Shown: piece by piece, positions 32,155-40,158 of the stretch
How positions within the stretch are numbered: position 1 is the stretch's first letter
How the letters are laid out: the number at the start of each line of letters is the position of its first letter
DNA from: DASQFQ01 sp963805525
Lineage (GTDB): Bacteria > Actinomycetota > Thermoleophilia > Solirubrobacterales > Solirubrobacteraceae
Direction of reading: 5' to 3'
DNA length: 64,000 nt
NCBI GenBank assembly: GCA_963805525.1
Contig: CAWDUT010000004.1
Coordinates: 1,240,001 to 1,304,000 of the forward strand
Translations under genes and position numbers: made by a program
The notes under the pieces: model-generated
What the model was told of the DNA's origin: nothing
The model's input: the letters and a program-made list of their open reading frames with translations, nothing else
Databases searched by the model: none

Positions 32155-32684
32155 GCGCGCTTGCCGACCTTCCTGGCGACGTACTCGCCTTCGTAGCGGA
32201 TGCCCTTGCCCTTGTAGGGCTCCGGCGGCCGCTGCTTGCGGATGACGGCGGCGATCTCGCCCACCTGCTGCTTGGAGTTGCCCTTGATGATCACGCGGGT
32301 CGGCTGCGGCACCTCGAACTCGATGCCCTGCGGCGCCTTGATCGGCACCGGGTGCGAGTAGCCGAGGGCGAGCTCGAGGTCCGAGCCCTTCATCACGGCG
32401 CGATAGCCGACGCCCTGGATCTCGAGCGTCTTGGTGAAGCCGTCGGTGACGCCCGTGACCATGTTCGCGATCAGCGAACGCGTGAGCCCGTGCAGCGCGC
32501 GGTGCTCCGCGCGGTCGGTCGGGCGGGTGACGATGAGCTCCTCGCCCTCCTGGCGGACCTCGATCGCGCGGTTCTTGCGCTCGGCCAGGTCGCCGCGCGG
32601 GCCGGCGACGCGAACCACTTCGGGCTCGATCGTCACGTTGACGCCGGTGGGGACAGGGATGGGCTTTTTACCGATACGAGACAT
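32151..32684 (-). CDS. rplF: 50S ribosomal protein L6
   Basis: A 177-residue L6 made of two related domains: MSRIGKKPIPVPTGVNVTIE at the start, and the C-terminal signature PPEPYKGKGIRYEGEYVARK. It binds near the sarcin-ricin region and helps place translation factors. It follows rpsH after 6 bases. Confidence 0.98.
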   Translation of the reverse strand: MSRIGKKPIPVPTGVNVTIEPEVVRVAGPRGDLAERKNRAIEVRQEGEELIVTRPTDRAEHRALHGLTRSLIANMVTGVTDGFTKTLEIQGVGYRAVMKGSDLELALGYSHPVPIKAPQGIEFEVPQPTRVIIKGNSKQQVGEIAAVIRKQRPPEPYKGKGIRYEGEYVARKVGKRA

Positions 32685-32690
32685 TTCCAG

Positions 32691-33098
32691 CTACCAGATC
32701 TGCGCGACGAGCTCTCCGCCGACGCCCTGCTTGCGGGCGTCGTGGCCGGTCATCACGCCACGCGAGGTGGACACGATCGCGGTGCCCATGCCGCCGAGCA
32801 CCTTGGGCATCGACTTCGAGTCGACGTAGGTGCGCTGGCCGGGGCGCGAGATGCGCTTGAGGCCGGAGATCACCGATTCGCGGCTCTCCGTGTACTTCAG
32901 CTTGACGAGGATGCGGTCGCCGGCCTTCCCGGGCTCGCCCGGCACGACCTCGAAGCCGAGGATGTAGCCCTGCTCCGTGAGGATGCGGGCCATCTCCTGC
33001 TTGAGCTTGGACGAGGGGATCTCGACCGTCTCGTGGGCGGCCTGGATGCCGTTGCGGATCCGGGTCAGGAAGTCGGCGATGGGGTCGGTCATCGACAT
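32691..33098 (-). CDS. rpsH: 30S ribosomal protein S8
   Basis: A 135-residue S8 starting MSMTDPIADFLTRIRNGIQA and ending with the signature STSRGVMTGHDARKQGVGGE. It binds 16S helix 21 and in other bacteria also represses the spc operon by binding its mRNA. Two in-frame ATGs occur (33098 and 33092); the first matches the usual actinobacterial start. Follows rpsN by 5 bases. Confidence 0.96.
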   Translation of the reverse strand: MSMTDPIADFLTRIRNGIQAAHETVEIPSSKLKQEMARILTEQGYILGFEVVPGEPGKAGDRILVKLKYTESRESVISGLKRISRPGQRTYVDSKSMPKVLGGMGTAIVSTSRGVMTGHDARKQGVGGELVAQIW

Positions 33099-33103
33099 AT
33101 GGG

Positions 33104-33289
33104 TTACCAGCTCGACTTCGTCATGCCGGGGATGTAGCCGTTGTGGGCCAGCTCGCGCAGGCAGATCCGGCACAGGCCGAACTTGCGGTAGACGGCGCGG
33201 GGGCGGCCACAGCGGCGGCAGCGCGTGTAGGCCCGCGTCTTGTACTTCGGCGGGCGCTGCTGGCGCGCGATCTTGGATGTCTTGGCCAT
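33104..33289 (-). CDS. rpsN: 30S ribosomal protein S14, zinc type
   Basis: A 61-residue type Z S14 with the zinc motif CRRCGRPRAVYRKFGLCRIC (Cys-x2-Cys...Cys-x2-Cys) and the end GYIPGMTKSSW. It lies in the head of the small subunit. Many actinobacteria also keep a zinc-free paralogue for zinc starvation; none is seen here. It is between rplE (13 bases) and rpsH (5 bases). Confidence 0.97.
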   Translation of the reverse strand: MAKTSKIARQQRPPKYKTRAYTRCRRCGRPRAVYRKFGLCRICLRELAHNGYIPGMTKSSW

Positions 33290-33302
33290 GGTTCCTTTGT
33301 CT

Positions 33303-33893
33303 CTAAGCGGTGGCGAGCTCGGTGTTGAGGCTCTCGAAGCCGTCGGGGCGCCCGTCGCGCGCGAACGGCATCCCGAGCGCGTCGAGCAGAGCGAACGCCT
33401 CGGCGTCGGTCTGGGCTGAAGTGGTCATGGTGACGTCGAGCCCGCGGACCTGGTCGACGCTGTCGTAGTCGATCTCGGGGAAGATGACCTGCTCACGGAC
33501 GCCCATGGAGTAGTTGCCGCGGCCGTCGAACGAGCGCGGGTTCAGGCCACGGAAGTCGCGGATCCGCGGGATCGCGACCGAGGTCAGGCGGTCGAGGAAC
33601 TCGTAGGCGCGCTCGCCGCGGAGCGTGACGCTCAGGCCCACGGGCATGCCCTCGCGCAGCTTGAAGTTCGCGACGGACTTCTTGGCGCGCCGGATGTTGG
33701 GCTTCTGCCCCGCGATCGTGGCGAGCTGCTCCTGCGCCGCTTCGAGCATCTTCGAGTCCTGCTTCGCCTCGCCGGTGCCCATGTTCAGGGTGATCTTGAG
33801 CAGGCGCGGGGCCTGCATGGAGGACGAGTAGCCGAAGCGCTCGATCAGCGCCGGCCGGATCTCCTTCAGATATCTGTCCTTCACTCGTGCCAT
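33303..33893 (-). CDS. rplE: 50S ribosomal protein L5
   Basis: A 196-residue L5, which joins 5S rRNA to the large subunit and contacts P-site tRNA. It has PRLLKITLNMGTGEAKQDSK, LREGMPVGLSVTLRGERAYE and YSMGVREQVIFPEIDYDSVD. The C-terminal 12 residues (DGFESLNTELATA region) slightly exceed the usual 180. It starts one base after rplX. Confidence 0.98.
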   Translation of the reverse strand: MARVKDRYLKEIRPALIERFGYSSSMQAPRLLKITLNMGTGEAKQDSKMLEAAQEQLATIAGQKPNIRRAKKSVANFKLREGMPVGLSVTLRGERAYEFLDRLTSVAIPRIRDFRGLNPRSFDGRGNYSMGVREQVIFPEIDYDSVDQVRGLDVTMTTSAQTDAEAFALLDALGMPFARDGRPDGFESLNTELATA

Positions 33894-33894
33894 G

Positions 33895-34212
33895 TCAGTC
33901 GAGCTCCGTGCCGGATCGCTTGGTGACGCGCATACGGGCGCCCTGCTCGGTCCGGGTCGTGCCCACGCGCGTGGGCTTCTTGTCCTTCGGGTCCAGGATC
34001 GCGACGTTCGAGACGTGGATCCCGCCCTCGCGCTCGATCACGCCGATCTGGGCGTTCGGGCGAGCGGGGTTGGCGCGCTGGTGGCGCTTGACGATGTTGA
34101 GGCCCTCGACGTAGACGCGGCCGCGCTTGCGGTCGACCCGCAGCACCTTGCCGGTCTTGCCCTTGTCCTTCCCGGAGATGACGACCACCTCGTCGTCGCT
34201 GCGGATCTTCAT
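33895..34212 (-). CDS. rplX: 50S ribosomal protein L24
   Basis: A 105-residue L24: KIRSDDEVVVISGKDKGKTG forms the KOW motif, followed by GLNIVKRHQRANP. It initiates large subunit assembly. Its ATG overlaps the rplN stop by one base (TGATG). The C-terminus KRSGTELD closes a normal-length protein. Confidence 0.97.
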   Translation of the reverse strand: MKIRSDDEVVVISGKDKGKTGKVLRVDRKRGRVYVEGLNIVKRHQRANPARPNAQIGVIEREGGIHVSNVAILDPKDKKPTRVGTTRTEQGARMRVTKRSGTELD

Positions 34213-34580
34213 CACAGCACCTCCGGGGCGAGCGACACGATGCGCATGAAGCCGCCGTCGCGCAGTTCGCGCGCGACCGGGCCGAAGATGCGCGTGCCGC
34301 GCGGGTTGCGACCTTCGTCGATGATCACCGCGGCGTTCTCGTCGAAGGCGATGTACGTGCCATCGTCGCGCCCGAACTCCTTCTTCGTGCGCACGACGAC
34401 CGCCTTGACGACCTCGCCCTTCTTGACGGAGCCCTGCGGGTTCGCCTGTTTGACGGTGGCGGTGATGATGTCGCCCACGCCCGCGTAACGCCGGCGTGAG
34501 CCGCCCATCACGCGGATGCAGAGGATCTCGCGCGCCCCCGTGTTGTCGGCGACCTTCAGACGTGTCTCGTTCTGGATCAC
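34212..34580 (-). CDS. rplN: 50S ribosomal protein L14
   Basis: A 122-residue L14: VIQNETRLKVADNTGAREIL at the start, GVGDIITATVKQANPQGSVK, and RNPRGTRIFGPVARELRD near the end. It contacts 16S rRNA in an intersubunit bridge. The start is GTG at 34580, overlapping the rpsQ TAG by one base; the resulting 122 residues are exactly the family length. Confidence 0.98.
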   Translation of the reverse strand: MIQNETRLKVADNTGAREILCIRVMGGSRRRYAGVGDIITATVKQANPQGSVKKGEVVKAVVVRTKKEFGRDDGTYIAFDENAAVIIDEGRNPRGTRIFGPVARELRDGGFMRIVSLAPEVL

Positions 34581-35242
34581 TACTTCGCCTTCTCGAGGAC
34601 GTCGGTGAGGCGCCAGCGCTTGGTGCGCGACATCGGGCGGCACTCGACCACGCGCACGGTGTCGCCCGCGCCCGCGTCGTTGCGCTCGTCGTGGACGTGC
34701 AGCTTCGTCGAGGTGCGCAGGATCTTCCCGTAGCGCCGGTGGCGGCGGGTGACGTCCACGCGCACGATGATCGTCTTGTCGGCCTTGTCGGAGACGACGA
34801 CGCCCTGGCGCACCTTGGCGCGGCCGGGGCCGTGCTCGGGAGCGATGTCGGGCTCGGGCGTCGGCTGGTCCTTGCGCGCCTCGGCCTGCTTCGTCTTCGC
34901 GCGCTGGCGGTAGTTGCGACGCAGCTTGGCCTTGTGCGCACGGGCGGCGAGCCGCTCGGCGTTGCGCTCCTCGACCGTCTTGGGGCCGGAGGCGGCAGGG
35001 GCCTTCGCGGCACGCTTGCGCGCCCGGCGCTCCTTGGGAGCGAGGACCTCCTGCGGCTCCGCGGGAGCCGCCTCGGCCTCCGGAACGTCGACCGTGGACG
35101 TATCGCCGGCGCCCTCCTCGGAGGATGCCGTCTCGACCTCTTCGACCAGAGAATCGGGCCCACCCACCCCCGCTTCCGCCGCGGTCTCTTCCGCGGTCGT
35201 CGGCTCCTCCGGGGTCTCTTCAGTCTTCTCTTGGTCAGCCAT
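34580..35242 (-). CDS. rpsQ: 30S ribosomal protein S17 with long N-terminal extension
   Basis: A 220-residue protein. The S17 core is residues about 142-220 (RQGVVVSDKADKTIIVRVDV, RRYGKILRTSTKLHVHDE, ECRPMSRTKRWRLTDVLE), the normal 80-odd residues. Before it lie about 140 extra residues: acidic and Thr/Ala-rich to about 68, then basic and helix-prone (ERRARKRAAKAPAASG; AHKAKLRRNYRQRAKTKQ). The ATG at 35242 overlaps the rpmC stop, and no alternative start near the core has as good a context, so the extension is probably translated. Confidence 0.92.
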   Translation of the reverse strand: MADQEKTEETPEEPTTAEETAAEAGVGGPDSLVEEVETASSEEGAGDTSTVDVPEAEAAPAEPQEVLAPKERRARKRAAKAPAASGPKTVEERNAERLAARAHKAKLRRNYRQRAKTKQAEARKDQPTPEPDIAPEHGPGRAKVRQGVVVSDKADKTIIVRVDVTRRHRRYGKILRTSTKLHVHDERNDAGAGDTVRVVECRPMSRTKRWRLTDVLEKAK

Positions 35243-35472
35243 TACTCAGTCTCTTCCGTGTCGAGCGTCACGGTCACGTTGGAATCGATGCCCCGCTGGT
35301 GCGCCACCGTGAGGGCGCGCGCGAGGTCGCGCTTGCGGCCGCGCACGCCGGCGGTGTTCTCCAGCTCGCCGGTGGCGTGCTGCATGCGCAGGCCGAACAG
35401 GTCGCGGCGCACGTTCGCGATCTCGTCGCGAAGCGTGTCGTCGGAGAGGTCTCGCAGCTCGCGGGCCTTCAT
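35242..35472 (-). CDS. rpmC: 50S ribosomal protein L29
   Basis: A 76-residue L29: MKARELRDLSDDTLRDEIAN, then RRDLFGLRMQHATGELENTA and RDLARALTVAHQRG. It lies at the tunnel exit. It has a short extra acidic C-terminal tail (TVTLDTEETE). ATG overlaps the rplP stop by 4 bases. Confidence 0.97.
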   Translation of the reverse strand: MKARELRDLSDDTLRDEIANVRRDLFGLRMQHATGELENTAGVRGRKRDLARALTVAHQRGIDSNVTVTLDTEETE

Positions 35473-35891
35473 CCGGTGAACCCGTCCTCGCGCATCACGA
35501 ACTTGGTCTTCAGGGGAAGCTTGTGGCCGGCCAGGCGCATCGCCTCGCGGGCGAGCTGCTCGTCGACGCCGGCGAGCTCGAACATCACGCGGCCCGGCTT
35601 GACGACGGCGACCCAGCCCTCCGGGTTGCCCTTGCCGGAGCCCATGCGGGTCTCGGCCGGCTTCTTGGTGAACGGCTTGTCCGGATAGACGTTGATCCAG
35701 ACCTTGCCGCCGCGCTTGATCTTGCGCGTCATGGCGATACGAGCAGCCTCGATCTGGCGGTTGGTGAGCCAGCCGGTCTCGAGCGCCTTGAGCCCGTACT
35801 CGCCGAACTCGACCTGCTGCTGCCCGCGCGAGAACCCGGCCCTGCGGCCGCGGTGCTGCTTGCGGAACTTGACTCGCTTGGGAGACAGCAT
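35469..35891 (-). CDS. rplP: 50S ribosomal protein L16
   Basis: A 140-residue L16: MLSPKRVKFRKQHRGRRAGF, KIKRGGKVWINVYPDKPFTK, KPAETRMGSGKGNPEGWVAV. It organises the A-site of the large subunit. The start overlaps the rpsC stop by one base. Length is normal. Confidence 0.98.
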   Translation of the reverse strand: MLSPKRVKFRKQHRGRRAGFSRGQQQVEFGEYGLKALETGWLTNRQIEAARIAMTRKIKRGGKVWINVYPDKPFTKKPAETRMGSGKGNPEGWVAVVKPGRVMFELAGVDEQLAREAMRLAGHKLPLKTKFVMREDGFTG

Positions 35892-36799
35892 CAGCGCGAG
35901 ATCCCTCCGGACAGGTCCGGACGGCCACCGCCGCGGCCACCCTGGCCACCGCGTCCGCCGCCACGGCCTCCGCCGCCGCGCCCGCCGCCGCCCTGGCCGC
36001 CGCGTCCGCCGCCGCCCTGGCCGCCGCGTCCGCCGCCGCGACCATCGCCACGTCCGCCGCCGCGCCCGCCGCGGTCACGGCCGTCGCGGCCACCACGGCC
36101 GCCGCGGTCGTCGCGGTCGGGCCCGCCGCCGGCAGGCTCGTCGAGCGAGGTGAGATCGGCGCCGCTGTAGCCGGCGGGCATGATCTCGCCCTTGTTGATC
36201 CAGCACTTCACGCCGATGCGGCCGAAGGTGGTCTTGGCCTCGTAGAAGCCGTAGTCGATGTCCGCGCGCAGCGTGTGCAGCGGGACGCGGCCGTCGGCGT
36301 AGGACTCGGTGCGCGCCATCTCGGCGCCGCCGAGGCGGCCGGAGACCTGGATGCGACAGCCCTTGGCGCCGGAGCGCATGGCGCTCGTGAGCGAGCGCTT
36401 CATGGCGCGGCGGAAGGCGACGCGGTTGACCAGCTGCTCGGCGATCGACTGCGCGACGAGCTTCGCGTCGAGCTCGGGGCGCTTGATCTCGAGGATGTTG
36501 ACCTTGATGCCCTTGCCGGTGAGGCGGTGCAGGTCACGCCGCAGCGCGTCGACCTCGGAGCCGGACTTGCCGATCACGATGCCGGGCCGGGCGGTGTGGA
36601 TGTTGATCTCCACCTCGCCGGCGTCCTTGCGGATCGTGATGTCCGACAGGCCGGCGTGCGCCAGCTTGTTCGTGATGTGGTCGCGGATGCGTACGTCCTC
36701 GATCAGGAAGTCCGAGAAGTGGCGCTCGTTGAACCAGTTCGACTTCCAGTCGTGGATGTAACCCACGCGCATGGACTCTGGATGGACCTTCTGTCCCAT
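35891..36799 (-). CDS. rpsC: 30S ribosomal protein S3 with RGG-rich C-terminal tail
   Basis: A 302-residue protein. Residues 1-215 are a standard S3 with the KH domain (GIVIGKSGSEVDALRRDLHR) and the C-terminal GRIGVKCWINKGEI. From about 224 to 293 it continues in RGG/GGR repeats (DRGGRGGRDGRDRGGRGGG and similar). The helicase and mRNA entry region of the ribosome is close to S3. RGG boxes bind RNA in other proteins, so the tail could interact with incoming mRNA; that is inference. S3 is usually 210-280 residues. Confidence 0.95.
   Translation of the reverse strand: MGQKVHPESMRVGYIHDWKSNWFNERHFSDFLIEDVRIRDHITNKLAHAGLSDITIRKDAGEVEINIHTARPGIVIGKSGSEVDALRRDLHRLTGKGIKVNILEIKRPELDAKLVAQSIAEQLVNRVAFRRAMKRSLTSAMRSGAKGCRIQVSGRLGGAEMARTESYADGRVPLHTLRADIDYGFYEAKTTFGRIGVKCWINKGEIMPAGYSGADLTSLDEPAGGGPDRDDRGGRGGRDGRDRGGRGGGRGDGRGGGRGGQGGGGRGGQGGGGRGGGGRGGGRGGQGGRGGGRPDLSGGISR
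35921..36130 (-). repeat. Low-complexity tract encoding the S3 RGG tail
   Basis: About 210 bases of CCGCC/GCCGCG-rich triplet-like repeats that code for alternating Arg and Gly. The tract keeps the S3 frame and ends just before the rplP overlap. Imperfect repetition makes length changes between strains likely. Confidence 0.85.
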
Positions 36800-36809
36800 G
36801 GAAGTCTCG

Positions 36810-37496
36810 TTACTCCTTCGGCGTCAAAGTGATCGTGAGGTGGGACGTGCGCTTGCGGATTCGCGTGGCGCGACCCATCGCCCGGGGGCGGTACCGCTTG
36901 AGCGTCGGCCCCTCGTCGGCGTGGATCGAGGCGATCTTCAGCTCGTCGCCGACCAGCTCGTGGTTGTGCTCCGCGTTGGCGATTGCCGACTCCAGGAGCT
37001 TCAGCCACGGCTTGGCGGCGCCGCGCGGCGTGAAAGACAGGATAGCCCGCGCCTGCTCGACGTCTTTACCGCGGATGTGGTCGCACACCAGGCGCGCCTT
37101 GCGGGCCGACGTGCGGACGTAGCGGGCCTTGGCGGAGACGAGCACGGCGGGCTCGTCAGCCGCGCGCTTGGCGCGCGGCTGATCGCGCTTGCGCGCGGGC
37201 TTCGCCGCAGGCTTCGCCTCGGCCTTGGGAGCGGCCTTCTTCTTCGCGGCGGGCTTCTTGGCCGGCTTCTCCTCGTCGGAGGCGTCGTCCTCGGCCTTGG
37301 CGTCGTCGGCCTTCTCCTCGGCGTCCGCCTTCGGCGCGGCCTTCTTCTTCGCCGCCGGCTTCTTCTTGGCGGCCGGCTTCGGCGTCTCCTCCTCGGCCTT
37401 GGGCACGGACTCGGCGGCCTCCTCGGAAGCGTTCGCCTCGACCTCGGCGGCCGTCGGCGCCTCTTCGTCCTTCTTCTTGCGCGGAGCGGGACTCAT
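36810..37496 (-). CDS. rplV: 50S ribosomal protein L22 with long N-terminal extension
   Basis: A 228-residue protein. The L22 core is residues about 117-228 (VLVSAKARYVRTSARKARLV, GKDVEQARAILSFTPRGAAK, GPTLKRYRPRAMGRATRIRK). Its hairpin lines the peptide tunnel and binds macrolides. The N-terminal 115 residues are Lys/Ala/Glu/Pro-rich with repeats like PAAKKKAAPKAEAK and PAAKKKPAAKKKAAPKADA. The ATG at 37496 overlaps the rpsS stop by 4 bases, supporting translation of the whole extension. Extended L22 proteins occur in some actinobacteria. Confidence 0.94.
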   Translation of the reverse strand: MSPAPRKKKDEEAPTAAEVEANASEEAAESVPKAEEETPKPAAKKKPAAKKKAAPKADAEEKADDAKAEDDASDEEKPAKKPAAKKKAAPKAEAKPAAKPARKRDQPRAKRAADEPAVLVSAKARYVRTSARKARLVCDHIRGKDVEQARAILSFTPRGAAKPWLKLLESAIANAEHNHELVGDELKIASIHADEGPTLKRYRPRAMGRATRIRKRTSHLTITLTPKE

Positions 37497-37765
37497 CGAA
37501 CCTTGCCGCTCCCCGCGTGGCCGCGGTACAGGCGCGTCGGCGCGAACTCGCCGAGCTTGTGGCCGACCATCGACTCGGACACGAACACGGGCACGTGCTT
37601 GCGCCCGTCGTGCACGGCGATGGTGTGGCCGACCATCTCGGGGAAGATCGTCGACGTCCGCGACCAGGTGCGGATCATGGTCTTGGTGTTGGCCTTGTTC
37701 ATGTCCTCGATGCGGCGCATGAGGCGCTCCTCGACGAACGGGCCCTTCTTGGACGAGCGGGACAT
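37493..37765 (-). CDS. rpsS: 30S ribosomal protein S19
   Basis: A 90-residue S19: MSRSSKKGPFVEERLMRRIE, then RTWSRTSTIFPEMVGHTIAV and HKLGEFAPTRLYRGHAGSGK. It pairs with S13 in the head. ATG at 37765 overlaps the rplB stop by one base. Confidence 0.98.
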   Translation of the reverse strand: MSRSSKKGPFVEERLMRRIEDMNKANTKTMIRTWSRTSTIFPEMVGHTIAVHDGRKHVPVFVSESMVGHKLGEFAPTRLYRGHAGSGKVR

Positions 37766-38610
37766 CAGCGTCCACCCTTCTTGCCGCGACGGCGGCCTCG
37801 GACGATGTAGCGATCGGACGCCTTGCGCTTCTTGCGGGTGCGGTAGCCGATCGTCGGCACGCCCCACGGCGTCTGAGGATGGTTACCCAGCGGCGTGGCG
37901 CCCTCGCCGCCGCCGTGCGGGTGGTCGACCGGGTTCATGGCCGTGCCGCGCGTCTGCGGGCGAACGCCCATGTGGCGCTTGCGGCCGGCCTTGCCGATCG
38001 TCACGTTCTGGTGGTCGGCGTTGCCGATCGTGCCGACGGTGGCGCGGCACTCGGCGCGGACCATGCGCATCTCGCCCGAGGGCAGGCGCAGCGTCGCGTA
38101 GTCGCCCTCCTTCGCCATCAGCTGGATGCCGACGCCGGCGGAGCGGCCGAGCTGGCCGCCGCGCCCCGGCTGGAGCTCGACGTTGTGGACGATCGTGCCG
38201 ACCGGCATGTTCGCCAGCGGCAGCGCGTTGCCCACCACGATGTCCGAGCCCACGCCCGACTGCACCGTCATGCCGACGCGCAAGCGGTTCGGGGCGAGGA
38301 TGTAGCGCTTCTCGCCGTCGATGTAGTTGATCAGCGCGATGTAGGCGGTCCGGTTCGGGTCGTACTCGATCGAGGCGACCTTGGCGGGGATCCCGTCCTT
38401 CGTGCGCTTGAAGTCGATCTTGCGGTAGAGGCGCTTGGCCCCGCCGCCGCGGTGGCGCGCGGTCTTGCGCCCGTGCGCGTTGCGGCCGCCGGACTTCTTG
38501 AGGCCCTCGGTCAGGCGCTTCTCCGGCTCCTTCTTCGTGATCTCCGCGTAGTCGGAGTAGGTCACGAAGCGCCGGCCGGGCGACGTGGGCTTGGGCTTGC
38601 GAATCGGCAT
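37765..38610 (-). CDS. rplB: 50S ribosomal protein L2
   Basis: A 281-residue L2, essential for peptidyl transferase centre structure and subunit joining. It has IRKPKPTSPGRRFVTYSDYA, ANMPVGTIVHNVELQPGRGG, and the C-terminal signature GTAMNPVDHPHGGGEG with the key histidine. Overlaps rplW by one base. Normal length. Confidence 0.98.
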   Translation of the reverse strand: MPIRKPKPTSPGRRFVTYSDYAEITKKEPEKRLTEGLKKSGGRNAHGRKTARHRGGGAKRLYRKIDFKRTKDGIPAKVASIEYDPNRTAYIALINYIDGEKRYILAPNRLRVGMTVQSGVGSDIVVGNALPLANMPVGTIVHNVELQPGRGGQLGRSAGVGIQLMAKEGDYATLRLPSGEMRMVRAECRATVGTIGNADHQNVTIGKAGRKRHMGVRPQTRGTAMNPVDHPHGGGEGATPLGNHPQTPWGVPTIGYRTRKKRKASDRYIVRGRRRGKKGGR

Positions 38611-38906
38611 TAGAGGTCAGCCTCCAGGCCCTGGAAGATCGGGATCGACTGGCCCGGCTGCACCTGCACGATCGCCTTCTTCCAGGCGCGCGTACGGCCC
38701 GAGGTGTAGCCGCGCCGCTTGGGCTTGGACTTCACGCTCAGGGTGCGGACCTCGACGACGTTGACGTCGAACAGCTGCTCGATGGCCTGCTTGATCTGGG
38801 TCTTGTGCGCGTCGGCGTGGACGCGGAAGGTGTAGCGGTCGGCCGTCGCCAGCACGTAGGACTTCTCGGAGACGACGGGGCGGATGATGACCTGGCTGGC
38901 GTCCAT
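38610..38906 (-). CDS. rplW: 50S ribosomal protein L23
   Basis: A 98-residue L23: VIIRPVVSEKSYVLATADRY, IKQAIEQLFDVNVVEVRTL, KPKRRGYTSGRTRAWKKAIV. It forms the docking site for trigger factor and SRP at the tunnel exit. ATG at 38906 overlaps the rplD stop by one base. Confidence 0.98.
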   Translation of the reverse strand: MDASQVIIRPVVSEKSYVLATADRYTFRVHADAHKTQIKQAIEQLFDVNVVEVRTLSVKSKPKRRGYTSGRTRAWKKAIVQVQPGQSIPIFQGLEADL

Positions 38907-39544
38907 CAGGCGCTCGCCTCCTGCTTCTTGGTCGAGGAGGCTCCACGGACGGTCAGCGCGTCGATCGCCTCCTGCGAGGCGACGAGCGTCGCGGCGCCGA
39001 CGATGTCGGCCACCCCGGCCGCCTCGGCGGGCAGCACGTTGACGCGCGAGAGGTTGCGGAACGACTTGGCCACCAGCGCCTCCTCGCTGCCGAGCAGCAG
39101 CAGGACGGAGCCGCCGCGCCGGTCCTCGAGCAGGCCGGCGGCCTGCTTGGTCGAGGGAGCGTCGAACGTGCCGGCGTCGAGCCCGAACAGCGAGCCGCGC
39201 TCGGCGTGCAGCGACAGCGCACTGCGCAGCGCGGCCTTGCGGGCCTTGCGGTTGACCTTGACGGTGTAGTGGCGCGGGCTGGGGCCGAAGACGACGCCGC
39301 CACCGGTCCACTGCGGGGCGCGGATCGTGCCCTGGCGGGCGCGGCCGGTGCCCTTCTGGCGCCACGGCTTGGCGCCGCCGCCGCGGACCATGCCGCGCGT
39401 GCGGGTCGAGTGCGTGCCCTGGCGGCGCGCGGCGAGCTCGGCGATCACGGTCTCGTGCACGAGCGGGCCGTTGAACGGCGCGCCGAACACGGCGTCATCG
39501 AGCTGCAGCTTCTCCGAGCCGCCGAGGATCGGGGCATCAGCCAT
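38906..39544 (-). CDS. rplD: 50S ribosomal protein L4
   Basis: A 212-residue L4: NGPLVHETVIAELAARRQGT, then TRGMVRGGGAKPWRQKGTGRARQ-type loop (about residues 48-70) that reaches the tunnel. It also represses the S10 operon in E. coli; no leader needed for that can be recognised here. It overlaps the end of rplC by 8 bases. Confidence 0.98.
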   Translation of the reverse strand: MADAPILGGSEKLQLDDAVFGAPFNGPLVHETVIAELAARRQGTHSTRTRGMVRGGGAKPWRQKGTGRARQGTIRAPQWTGGGVVFGPSPRHYTVKVNRKARKAALRSALSLHAERGSLFGLDAGTFDAPSTKQAAGLLEDRRGGSVLLLLGSEEALVAKSFRNLSRVNVLPAEAAGVADIVGAATLVASQEAIDALTVRGASSTKKQEASA

Positions 39545-40154
39545 CGGTGCGCACCTCCACGGTCCCGCCCTTCGGGCCCGGCACGGCGCCGCGCACGAGC
39601 ATCAGGTTCTGGTCGGGGATCAGCTCGACGATCGTGAGCCCGAGCTGGGTCACGCGCCCGCCGCCCATGCGGCCGGGGCCGCGAATGCCCTTGAACACGC
39701 GCGAGGGCGTGGCGGAGGCGCCGACCGAGCCCGGGGCGCGCACGTTGTGCGAGCCGTGGCTCTTGGGGCCGGCGGAGAAGTTGTGGCGCTTGATCGTGCC
39801 CTGGAAGCCCTTGCCCTTGGACTTGCCGGAGATCTTGACCTTCTGGCCGACCTCGAACGCCTCGACGGTGATCGTGTCGCCCATGGTGAACTCTTCCACC
39901 TGGTCGCGGAACTCCTTGACGGTCCGCAGCGGCGGCGCGTCGGCCTTCTTGAGGTGGCCGAGCTCGCCCTTGGAGAGCGCCTTCTCGCGCACCGCGTCGA
40001 AGCCGAGCTGGATGGCCTCGTAGCCGTCGACCTCCTCGGTGCGGATCGCGAGCACAGGACAGGGGCCGGCCTCGAGCACGGTGACGCGCTCGACCTTGCC
40101 GTCGTCGAGGAAGCGCTGGGTCATCCCGAGCTTCTTGGCGAGAATCGCAGGCAT
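39537..40154 (-). CDS. rplC: 50S ribosomal protein L3
   Basis: A 205-residue L3: KKLGMTQRFLDDGKVERVTV, VKISGKSKGKGFQGTIKRHN and the signature GSVGASATPSRVFKGIRGPG. It is an early assembly protein near the peptidyl transferase centre. It begins 4 bases after rpsJ. Confidence 0.98.
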   Translation of the reverse strand: MPAILAKKLGMTQRFLDDGKVERVTVLEAGPCPVLAIRTEEVDGYEAIQLGFDAVREKALSKGELGHLKKADAPPLRTVKEFRDQVEEFTMGDTITVEAFEVGQKVKISGKSKGKGFQGTIKRHNFSAGPKSHGSHNVRAPGSVGASATPSRVFKGIRGPGRMGGGRVTQLGLTIVELIPDQNLMLVRGAVPGPKGGTVEVRTDG

Positions 40155-40158
40155 CGTC

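Noticed and set aside
35921..36130. Repetitive tract that could be taken for a CRISPR-like or minisatellite array
   Set aside because: Repeats have no spacers, keep the S3 frame and encode the RGG tail.
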